28,079 nt of DNA from positions 1 to 28,079 of the forward strand of contig JAZNFO010000037.1 in assembly GCA_045575975.1 (NCBI GenBank), read 5' to 3'. Under the pieces are notes generated by a model that saw only the letters and a program-made list of their open reading frames with translations, did not search any database and was not told where the DNA came from. This DNA is from RGIG8709 sp045575975 (GTDB lineage Bacteria > Bacillota > Clostridia > Monoglobales > Monoglobaceae). Within the stretch, counting starts at the first letter, position 1. The number at the start of each line of letters is the position of its first letter. Position numbers and translations under genes: made by a program. Positions 21,960 through 28,079 of the stretch are shown here, in pieces.

Positions 21960-23246
21960 ATCGTCCGTTGCTGGATTGTTTATCAAATTACCACCCTCAT
22001 CAAATCTTGAACCGTGACAGGGACAATCCCATGTGTGTTCCTCTTTATTATATTTGAGGGCACATCCCAGATGAGGACACCTTGGAACTGTGGGTGTTGC
22101 GAGACCTTTCACCGACTCAAACACATTTACTGCAAGCTGCATATGGAATATATTTCTTGACGGGGAATAAACATCTGCATATTCATTCTTCCTTTCTGTC
22201 ACCAAATCAGAAAGTATCATAGCAGACACCATAGAAGATGTCATTCCCCACTTATTAAAACCTGTTGCCACATAAAAATCAGGTGTGCGGTTCGAATACA
22301 TTCCGATATATGGTATTGAATCAAGGGTCATACAATCCTGAGTTGCCCATCTTGCAACTTCCCGTGATTTGGGATAATATTTTTTTGAAAAGGCTTCAAG
22401 CTCTGTCCAGTTTCCGCCTTTGCCTCCCGTTCTGTGGCTGCCGCCTCCAAGTAGCAGCAAATCTTTATACCCCCTGAAAGAAAGTCCGTCCATTGCCTCA
22501 TCAACATACATATCCTTGATTTTCTCTGCATTTTTTAGTGCAAGAACATAAGACCTATGCTGATACATTTTTAGAAAATATCCTCCGTGTTTATTAATAA
22601 AAGGAAAATGTGTTGCGACTATAATTTTCTTTGCAAAGATTCTCCCATGATTTGTAATAGCCGTATATGGTCTCAGTTCAACAATTTTTGTATCCTCGTA
22701 TATATTTAAATCTTTCGCAATTGAATAGGCAAATTTAAGGGGATGAAAGCTTGCCTGATTTTCTGTTTTAATCGCTCCGCTGGTCGAAAAAGGAAGTTCC
22801 ATCTTTTCGCAAAATTCGGCACTGCAGCCGATTTTATTAAGTGCATCAAGCTCTTTTTCAAGTTTTTCTCTGTTATTTTTCGAATACACAAAAGAATTAC
22901 AGCTTTCAAAATCTACATCCATTCCCGATGCAATTTCTTTATATTTTTCCAAAGCCTCTTTCTGACTTCTATAATAAAGCTGAGCCTTTTCAATACCATA
23001 TTTATTTATGATTTTATCGTATATCAAACCATGCTGAAAGGTTATTTTTGCGGTGGTATCATTTGTTATTCCCCTGCATATTTTGTCAGCCTCAACAAGG
23101 ACATAATTTACCCCTTTTTCCTTAAGCATATACGCACACAAAATCCCGCACATTCCACCTCCGATAATCAAAACATCGGTTTTTATATCACCCTCCAGCG
23201 AACTGAATTTTACTTTTTCAATATCATTATTCCATATAGAATTCAT
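21951..23246 (-). CDS. FAD-dependent oxidoreductase with C-terminal Rieske [2Fe-2S] domain
   Basis: A 431-residue two-domain redox protein. The N-terminal part has the FAD Rossmann motif DVLIIGGGMCGILCAYML and a DAO-type (amino-acid-oxidase-like) body with NDTTAKITFQHG and GFNKWGMTSSMVSAMILSDL. The C-terminal part holds a Rieske cluster site: CPHLGC and CPCHGSRFDEGG supply two Cys and two His ligands, ending with the NNPAT segment. This architecture is known from Bacillus YhfW-type proteins; substrate and electron acceptor are not established. In an anaerobe it is unlikely to act as a true oxidase. Ribosome site AAGAGGTG precedes the ATG. It appears to have its own transcription unit, lying after the terminator of the upstream operon. 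Confidence 0.9.
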   Translation of the reverse strand: MNSIWNNDIEKVKFSSLEGDIKTDVLIIGGGMCGILCAYMLKEKGVNYVLVEADKICRGITNDTTAKITFQHGLIYDKIINKYGIEKAQLYYRSQKEALEKYKEIASGMDVDFESCNSFVYSKNNREKLEKELDALNKIGCSAEFCEKMELPFSTSGAIKTENQASFHPLKFAYSIAKDLNIYEDTKIVELRPYTAITNHGRIFAKKIIVATHFPFINKHGGYFLKMYQHRSYVLALKNAEKIKDMYVDEAMDGLSFRGYKDLLLLGGGSHRTGGKGGNWTELEAFSKKYYPKSREVARWATQDCMTLDSIPYIGMYSNRTPDFYVATGFNKWGMTSSMVSAMILSDLVTERKNEYADVYSPSRNIFHMQLAVNVFESVKGLATPTVPRCPHLGCALKYNKEEHTWDCPCHGSRFDEGGNLINNPATDDKK

Positions 23247-23304
23247 TTTTTCACCTCTTGGGTATTATTCCAAATTCTATAGAAAATATTTCATTATAAA
23301 ATAC

Positions 23305-23336
23305 AAAAAAGCACTTGCGAATGCAAGTGCTTTTTT
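23305..23336. terminator. Bidirectional terminator of the cobalamin-riboswitch operon
   Basis: GCACTTGC (23311-23318) pairs perfectly with GCAAGTGC (23323-23330), flanked by six A before and six T after, so it works in both directions. It ends the - strand DUF4430 operon 36 bases after the last stop codon. Confidence 0.95.
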
Positions 23337-23371
23337 CTGAAAGAGGCGAACGATTTAGATGACATAAGATT

Positions 23372-24094
23372 TTATAAATCTTTTCCCATATTGCAAGTGT
23401 ATAAGAACTCAATTTTATCTCCGCTTTTTAGTTTGTATTGCGAGCACCCGACAGACAAGCTTTTACCATTTACACGATATATCCACCCTGAAAGGTCACC
23501 CGCATCAAATTCATATAAATTTCCTATACCCTCTATATAAACACTGTCATACATTGGAGCTTTGCTGAATTCAAAATGTATGTTATGCTTTTTCAGTTCT
23601 CTTACCAAAACATCAAAAGCACTTTCACCTTCTGAAAACTCAGGCTTAGTTTCAGGTAAAATCGAGCCACTTTCAGGAATTAACTGTATTTTTTCAGGAG
23701 CTATACTATCCATATTATCTAAAAGTGTATCACACCTTACGGTAAGGGAACAAAAAAGCGTGCTCTTTGTAACCGATTCTTCCTGAATTTCTATCTCTGC
23801 ATCAGGCTCTGACATTTTCAAAGGTGCTATAGAGGTAGGTGTTATGATCTCTTTTATCTCAGTTTCCGTACGGTCTGTTGTTTCAATCGGGACAGCTTCA
23901 TTAACAGGTATTATGATTTCTTGTGTTTCTGCAGATTCTACAGTTTCCTCCGTGAAATCTTCTTTAACAAATTCATTTACCTGAACATCTGTGCTTATAT
24001 CTTGTCGATCAGGATAATAAAAGTTTATTGCCAGAACTATGGCAAACATCCCTATGACAACAATTGTACCCTTAAACTTTTTTATAAAATTCAT
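23372..24094 (-). CDS. Membrane-anchored DUF4430 (transcobalamin C-terminal-like) protein
   Basis: A 240-residue protein with one N-terminal membrane segment (about 10-26; TIVVIGMFAIVLAINFYY), an acidic Glu/Thr-rich stalk (30-110), and a DUF4430 domain (113-237). The domain has SAFDVLVRELKKHNI, a YVEG-type strand (SVYIEGIGNLYEFD), LSGWIYRVNGKSLS and the closing GDKIEFLYTCNMGKDL. The order of these blocks matches the C-terminal domain of transcobalamin and intrinsic factor. It overlaps the preceding gene by four bases (24091-24094), so it shares its cobalamin riboswitch. By position on the membrane and by control it could receive cobalamin from the wall-anchored partner and pass it to an importer. 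Ligand binding is inferred, not shown. No lipobox was seen; the membrane segment is the anchor. Confidence 0.85.
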   Translation of the reverse strand: MNFIKKFKGTIVVIGMFAIVLAINFYYPDRQDISTDVQVNEFVKEDFTEETVESAETQEIIIPVNEAVPIETTDRTETEIKEIITPTSIAPLKMSEPDAEIEIQEESVTKSTLFCSLTVRCDTLLDNMDSIAPEKIQLIPESGSILPETKPEFSEGESAFDVLVRELKKHNIHFEFSKAPMYDSVYIEGIGNLYEFDAGDLSGWIYRVNGKSLSVGCSQYKLKSGDKIEFLYTCNMGKDL

Positions 24095-26847
24095 ATTAGT
24101 TTTGCCTTTCCAAGCATTTTATATATCATAACTGCAATATCTTCTCGTGTTACATTCTTCTTAGGATTAATAGAGTTTGCATTATCCTCTAAAATTCCAT
24201 CATTGACACAGTATCCCATAGAAGACATAGCCCATACAGATATGCTGTCAAAATCCTCAAAATTGTCCAATATCTCTTTTGCTGCAGGTACATCCATATC
24301 AGTTTTTATACCGCCAAGTTTTGCGGCACGCTCAAGCATTGTAGCAGCTTCTTCAAGAGTGATTGTGCCTTGTGGATTAAACTCATTTTGAGAAACACCT
24401 TTCACTATACCGTAATGATATGCAGTTTTGATGTATGGTGCATACCACTCTTCAGCCTTTACATCTTCAAATTCCATGCCATCTTTTTGCGGAAGTCCCA
24501 ATGCATTCACTATTATTGTTGCAAATTCTGCTCTTGTCATTGTAGCGTAAGGGTCATAGCTTTCTTCGGTTTTTCCGTTTATGATACCTCTTTGGACAAG
24601 GGCCTCAATTTCAGCTTTTCCTGTGCAATCTGCAATGTCAGCAAAAGTTTTTCGTTTGCTAATAACTGCTTTATATGTAATGTCTTTATTCTTGCCATAA
24701 AGACCAAATTCTGTTTTGGTATCACCACCATCATTAGAAGTATCTTCTTTTTCTTCCTGTGAACCACGTTCTTTTGTATAGTCATCTGTATAGTACCACA
24801 CAACAGTTGAATTTTTTGTCAGCTTTGTTTCACGGCAGCTTGTGTCTTTGTGTTCATCATTAACTGTGAACATCCAGCCCGAACGTGGTCCGTGGTCAAA
24901 TTCACTGTATCCTCCAATTTCGGAAACATATCCGTCATCTTCAGTGAAATCAACATCTTCGGCATCAAGAACTTTTAAAAGAACATCATAAACAGTGTCG
25001 TTTTTATCTATGTTAATATTGCTTGATACTAACACACTATACTTAGAAGCATTATTTTTATAAGTATATTTGTTTTCACAGTCATCTTCGTGAACCATTA
25101 CCTTTACATTTACACGAATTTTGCTTGAAACCGAGCCGCCCCCTGATGAAACTATTCTTCGGTTAACTGTGATTTTACATACTGCCGGAACGATATTTTT
25201 TTCATCTGTATATGCTACTGCGTAATATATGCCCGGCTGAAGCATTGAAGTATCAATTACTGCTTTTCCCTCTGCATCTGTAGTAAGGGCTTCAACAGAA
25301 GTACCCAAAAGCATAACCTTTGCACCTGTATAGGGTGATAAAACCTGAACCCAGTTTTCGTCATATCCATAAGCATTTAATGTCAGTTTAACTGAAGAGT
25401 CTTGCCGTACCGATACTGTGTTTTCGCTAAAATATGAAAAAGAATCGCTATAGCCTATTGTATCATAATAATTGAATGCAGTAAGATAGTCACCTTCTCC
25501 TACAACATCATTCAAGCTCCAACTGCTTACATTGTTTAAGTAATAACCGCAAACGGCTGAAACTCCAGGTGTCCCCCTACCCCAAAGAATTGCAAGAGAC
25601 AAGCCGTAATCACCGACAAAAGTGCTGTAGCCTGTTTCTGCACCGCCATCGTACAGTGCTTCGTGGGCTGAATATAAAGCTTCGTCAATGGTAATTGTAC
25701 CATTTCTGTCACGGTCAGATACTGTTACCTTTGCCTGTGCAACATATCCTCCGTTTTTGTCAGTAACAATATTACCGTCATCCACAATAGTTACAAACAC
25801 ATCAACTGGCTCTGCTTCATTTTCTTCAGGAACAGGCTCCTGTGCGCCTGCCTGGTCATCATAGGCCTCTCCATCTGTGCCAAAATCCCAGTATGAAACG
25901 CTATCCTTGTAAATCTTTCTGTATGCATCGTATGCCTGCATAACCTGATATGTGGCAAGTGTATTAACAGACTCTCCAAATAGGTAGCCGTTTCCGTCAG
26001 TGTTACGGTACCTTTCAAGAGAAGTAACAATATTTTCCTGTTCTCCAGTACCAAAGCAGTTAGCAGGGTCCGTTACATCAATACCAAGAGTGGAAAGAGC
26101 CAACAAAACTTGTGCAGTAGTATTTGGATTGTCATCATAATCCCAATTCTCAGAAATAGTGTCTGTAAGGAAGTCAACGGCTTTATCAATAGCGGTTGTT
26201 ACACCTGGTTCACTTTTATATGGAGCAAGTGCCTGCAAACATATTGCAGTCATGTCAGTATCTGGAGTTTCGGTATCAAACAGACCAAATCCTCCACTTT
26301 CCGTTTGGAAAGTCAAAAGTTTGTCAATAATATCAGCTTTGCTCCAAAGAGCATCTTCCTGTATTTCTGCCCTTGATGCGTAAATTGCTAAAAGTGAATA
26401 TGCAAGTTCATTCGTTCCGCTTTCAAGTCTCGTGCTATTACAAATAAGATTGATTAAATTAACGCCTTCAACATCTGTAACATCTTTATCCAGAAGAGCA
26501 AAAGCAAGTACTGCTTTTGCCGCATCTGTAGGCTTGACATTTGCATCCCAGCCTTTAACCGTTTCTGTTAAAGCAAGGGTGTATTCTTCAACTATGGAAG
26601 AATCAATATTTTTTTTACCACGGAGCAAGGTGATAATAGCCCAATCCGAGCCAAATCCAACACCAGAATCATTATGAATTTCTGTTAGTTTTTCGCCAAG
26701 ATACGATTCTGCGCTTCCGATTCCTTCGCTGATAATATCATAAATATCCATTTCTTCAGTCGGTTCACTGATTGCAAGGGATACTGTTGTTGTGCTGATA
26801 ATTACAATAATCGACAACATTAAACAAAGTAGTTTTTTGAATTTCAT
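24091..26847 (-). CDS. SLH-anchored transcobalamin/intrinsic-factor-like protein (alpha/alpha barrel + DUF4430 + SLH)
   Basis: A 918-residue secreted protein. Signal peptide at 1-26. Residues about 34-318 are an alpha-helical repeat region like prenyltransferase/terpene-cyclase toroids (LAYSLLAIYASR, TESGGFGLFDTETPDTDMTAICLQAL, NTTAQVLLALSTLG), similar in pattern to the alpha6-alpha6 barrel of transcobalamin. Residues about 350-470 are an unassigned domain with a perfect EF-hand loop DRDRNGTITIDE (378-389). An Ig/carboxypeptidase-regulatory-like strand set follows (about 495-562), then DUF4430 (about 575-690; TVYDVLLKVLD, GWMFTVND, VVWYYTDDYTK). Three SLH motifs end the protein (733-918). The start at 26847 is chosen because AAAGGAA and a signal peptide fit; upstream codons lie in the riboswitch terminator. 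It is the first gene after a cobalamin riboswitch, so B12 capture at the cell wall is the likely role. Confidence 0.85.
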   Translation of the reverse strand: MKFKKLLCLMLSIIVIISTTTVSLAISEPTEEMDIYDIISEGIGSAESYLGEKLTEIHNDSGVGFGSDWAIITLLRGKKNIDSSIVEEYTLALTETVKGWDANVKPTDAAKAVLAFALLDKDVTDVEGVNLINLICNSTRLESGTNELAYSLLAIYASRAEIQEDALWSKADIIDKLLTFQTESGGFGLFDTETPDTDMTAICLQALAPYKSEPGVTTAIDKAVDFLTDTISENWDYDDNPNTTAQVLLALSTLGIDVTDPANCFGTGEQENIVTSLERYRNTDGNGYLFGESVNTLATYQVMQAYDAYRKIYKDSVSYWDFGTDGEAYDDQAGAQEPVPEENEAEPVDVFVTIVDDGNIVTDKNGGYVAQAKVTVSDRDRNGTITIDEALYSAHEALYDGGAETGYSTFVGDYGLSLAILWGRGTPGVSAVCGYYLNNVSSWSLNDVVGEGDYLTAFNYYDTIGYSDSFSYFSENTVSVRQDSSVKLTLNAYGYDENWVQVLSPYTGAKVMLLGTSVEALTTDAEGKAVIDTSMLQPGIYYAVAYTDEKNIVPAVCKITVNRRIVSSGGGSVSSKIRVNVKVMVHEDDCENKYTYKNNASKYSVLVSSNINIDKNDTVYDVLLKVLDAEDVDFTEDDGYVSEIGGYSEFDHGPRSGWMFTVNDEHKDTSCRETKLTKNSTVVWYYTDDYTKERGSQEEKEDTSNDGGDTKTEFGLYGKNKDITYKAVISKRKTFADIADCTGKAEIEALVQRGIINGKTEESYDPYATMTRAEFATIIVNALGLPQKDGMEFEDVKAEEWYAPYIKTAYHYGIVKGVSQNEFNPQGTITLEEAATMLERAAKLGGIKTDMDVPAAKEILDNFEDFDSISVWAMSSMGYCVNDGILEDNANSINPKKNVTREDIAVMIYKMLGKAKLI

Positions 26848-26879
26848 TTTAGTAATTCCTTTCTTTTCGCCAGGCAAAT

Positions 26880-26921
26880 AAAAAAGCCGCGGCAATTTTT
26901 ATGTAAAAAAATTACCACAGC
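26880..26921 (-). terminator. Riboswitch expression-platform terminator
   Basis: On the - strand the 15-base arm 26921-26907 (GCTGTGGTAATTTTT) pairs along its whole length with 26900-26886 (AAAAATTGCCGCGGC), with some G-U pairs, around a 6-base loop. Six T (26885-26880) follow. It ends 32 bases before the start codon. An alternative short pairing, CACAG with CTGTG, in the preceding 20 bases could compete for the 5' arm. Confidence 0.9.
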
Positions 26922-27024
26922 TGTGTTTTCCTGTGAGTATCACAATTTGCACCAAAAATAACGCTCCAAAAATTTTTGGATGCAAAAACATTATTCCTAT
27001 GCTTTTAAGGCACGGACGGAATAA

Positions 27025-27225
27025 CATCAAAGCAGGTCTTGTGACTCGCATCATATAAAATGTTTAATCTGCATTTTCATATCCTGTCTTCTCAGTTTCC
27101 CAATGACTATCTTTCGATAACGGATATAAAAACTTCGATGCATACACCGACAGTTATCGTCCAGGATTTGCACCTGATTCCCTTTTCACCAACCAAACCC
27201 AAACGGTATGGCTGACACTTTGTGT
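27025..27225 (-). ncRNA. Cobalamin (B12) riboswitch aptamer
   Basis: Read on the - strand, the region contains GGTTGGTGAAAAGGGAA, then TCAGGTGCAAATCC (27177-27164), an ACTGT element, a long variable arm, and the B12 box GAGTCACAAGACCTGC (27047-27032; consensus AGYCAGGAGACCTGCC with a few changes). This order is typical of adenosylcobalamin/cobalamin riboswitches. About 110 bases separate the B12 box from the terminator and hold at least two further hairpins (GATGTTATTCC with GGAATAATGTT; TCCAAAA with TTTTGGA). Expected action: cobalamin binding favours termination and turns the operon off. Confidence 0.92.
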
Positions 27226-27248
27226 GAATTATTAAATTTTACTTAATT

Positions 27249-27277
27249 ATTATAACATAGTATTTTTTTTAAGTCAA
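27249..27277 (-). promoter_or_regulatory. Promoter of the cobalamin-riboswitch operon
   Basis: On the - strand: TTGACT (27277-27272), 17-base spacer, perfect TATAAT (27254-27249). The start point near 27241 gives a leader of about 395 bases, consistent with a full riboswitch. It lies after the rRNA operon terminator, so the unit is independent. Confidence 0.88.
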
Positions 27278-27344
27278 CATAAACAATTTTTCATCGACCT
27301 AAACAAACGACAATTAAAAAAAGAATATCGAATATATACGAGCA

Positions 27345-27381
27345 CAAAAAACGACAACTTTCTAAAAGAAAATTGTCGTTT
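27345..27381 (-). terminator. Terminator of the rRNA-tRNA operon
   Basis: On the - strand ACGACAATTTTC pairs with GAAAGTTGTCGT (one mismatch/wobble) around a short A/T loop, followed by six T (27350-27345). It comes a few bases after the tRNA CCA end. Confidence 0.9.
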
Positions 27382-27386
27382 CTTTT

Positions 27387-27462
27387 TGGCTCCCCCTGTT
27401 GGACTTGAACCAACGACAACGCGGTTAACAGCCGCGTGCTCTACCGACTGAGCTAAGGAGGA
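27387..27462 (-). tRNA. tRNA-Asn (GUU)
   Basis: A 76-base cloverleaf with CCA encoded. Acceptor arm TCCTCCT pairs with AGGGGGA (with a G-U pair), the D arm contains AGCTCAGTCGGTAGAGC, the anticodon stem-loop is GCGGCTGTTAACCGC with anticodon GTT, and the T loop reads GTTCAAGTC. Anticodon GUU reads asparagine codons. It lies 36 bases after 5S rRNA in the same operon. Confidence 0.97.
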
Positions 27463-27498
27463 ATATTTGAGAGCAAGTTTAAAACTTGCTCTATTTAG

Positions 27499-27615
27499 TT
27501 CCGGCAACTACTTACTTTCCCGGGCAGTCACCCGCCAAGTATCATCAGCGTGAAAGAGCTTAACTACTGTGTTCGGAATGGGAACAGGTGTGACCTCTTT
27601 GCTATCGTCACCGAA
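27499..27615 (-). rRNA. rrf: 5S ribosomal RNA
   Basis: About 117 bases. The terminal helix pairs CGGTGAC with GTTGCCG, and the sequence contains the universal CACACCTGTTCCCATTCCGA segment, GTTAAGCTC and GGGTGACTGCCCGGGA. Ends are placed from the terminal helix and are accurate to a few bases. Confidence 0.95.
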
Positions 27616-27829
27616 TGTCATCGCAATCCATTCTTTTTGCTTCGTTTTGCTCCTCGCAAAATTTCGCTTTTTCAAATGATTGCTCCTCTTTCCCAAAAAT
27701 TCGACTTCGTCTCCTTTTCGGGACCCCTTTTAAAAAGGTTTTGTTTTCAACTGAATGAAGAAATTTCAAAAAACAATTAACTTACTCCATAATTCTTTTG
27801 GGTTAATTTTGCTTTAACCTTCTCTCATT

Positions 27830-28079
27830 GAGGTCAAGCCCTCGACCTATTAGTATCGGTCAGCTACATGTGTTACCACACTTCCACCTCCGACCTATCA
27901 ACCACATAGTCTACGTGGGGTCTTACTTGCTCGAGGCAATGGGAAATCTTATCTTAGGGTGGACTTCACGCTTAGATGCCTTCAGCGTTTATTCCTTCCG
28001 TACATAGCTACCCAGCTGTGCCATTGGCATGACAACTGGTGCACCAGTGGTACGTCCATCCCGGTCCTCTCGTACTAAG
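27830..28079 (-). rRNA. rrl: 23S ribosomal RNA, 3' end (partial)
   Basis: The last ~250 bases of 23S rRNA, running off the right edge. Recognised by the sarcin-ricin loop AGTACGAGAGGACCGG at the edge, then the conserved CACCAGTTGTCATGCCAATGG region, and the end ACTAATAGGTCGAGGGCTTGACC. The exact 3' end near 27830 is an estimate. The ~214-base spacer to 5S (27616-27829) has no tRNA; it holds a small GGTTAA/TTAACC hairpin. Confidence 0.95.

Noticed and set aside
27274..27780. Short open frames across tRNA-Asn, 5S rRNA and the 5S-23S spacer.
   Set aside because: They coincide with structured RNA genes and have no coding support.

Overview
The window is low-GC DNA with strong AGGAGG-like ribosome sites, consensus -35/-10 boxes with 17-bp spacers, S-layer homology (SLH) proteins, cohesin and dockerin modules, a fused electron-transfer flavoprotein and a hisK-type histidinol phosphatase. 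This points to an anaerobic Gram-positive bacterium of the class Clostridia (Bacillota), probably a gut or rumen lineage. The genus cannot be fixed from the sequence. No phage, transposon or CRISPR signal was seen.

Region 1 (1-8500, + strand): a DUF1836 gene, then a complete-looking aromatic amino acid operon: aroF, tyrA, aroB, aroA, aroC, pheA and an aroE-aroK fusion. Genes overlap or lie within 25 bases of each other. It covers PEP + erythrose-4-P through chorismate to prephenate, 4-hydroxyphenylpyruvate and phenylpyruvate, except that 3-dehydroquinate dehydratase is absent. The operon is preceded by a perfect-spacing promoter, a 29-codon leader peptide with 4 Phe and 4 Tyr codons in a 13-codon stretch, and a strong intrinsic terminator. 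This is a ribosome-mediated attenuator, with no T-box consensus seen.

Region 2 (8484-13825): a convergent two-gene unit on the - strand (FGGY sugar kinase followed by a one-polypeptide EtfB-EtfA fusion), a divergent RpiR-family regulator with a perfect 11-bp-arm palindrome in the shared promoter region, a decayed glucosamine-6-phosphate deaminase remnant, and a PHP-type histidinol phosphatase.

Region 3 (13949-20908, - strand): a three-gene operon for secreted proteins: cohesin-like domain plus copper-amine-oxidase-N-type domains; Ig-like domain plus a C-terminal type I dockerin; and a 1555-residue SLH-anchored protein with two tandem cohesin-like domains and many Ig/MBG-like modules. It looks like a small surface-assembly (scaffoldin-like) system with no enzyme in view.

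Region 4 (21068-23246): a stand-alone E2-acyltransferase-like protein lacking the catalytic His, and a FAD oxidoreductase with a Rieske domain.

Region 5 (23372-27277, - strand): the most interesting locus. A cobalamin riboswitch with its own intrinsic terminator sits in front of a two-gene operon. The first gene encodes a secreted, SLH-anchored protein with an alpha/alpha-barrel-like N-terminal region and a DUF4430 (transcobalamin C-terminal-like) domain, the two-domain plan of mammalian intrinsic factor and transcobalamin. The second encodes a membrane-anchored DUF4430 protein. I infer a cell-surface vitamin B12 capture and hand-off system.

Region 6 (27345-28079, - strand): the 3' end of an rRNA operon: 23S (partial, running off the window), 5S and tRNA-Asn(GUU), followed by a terminator.
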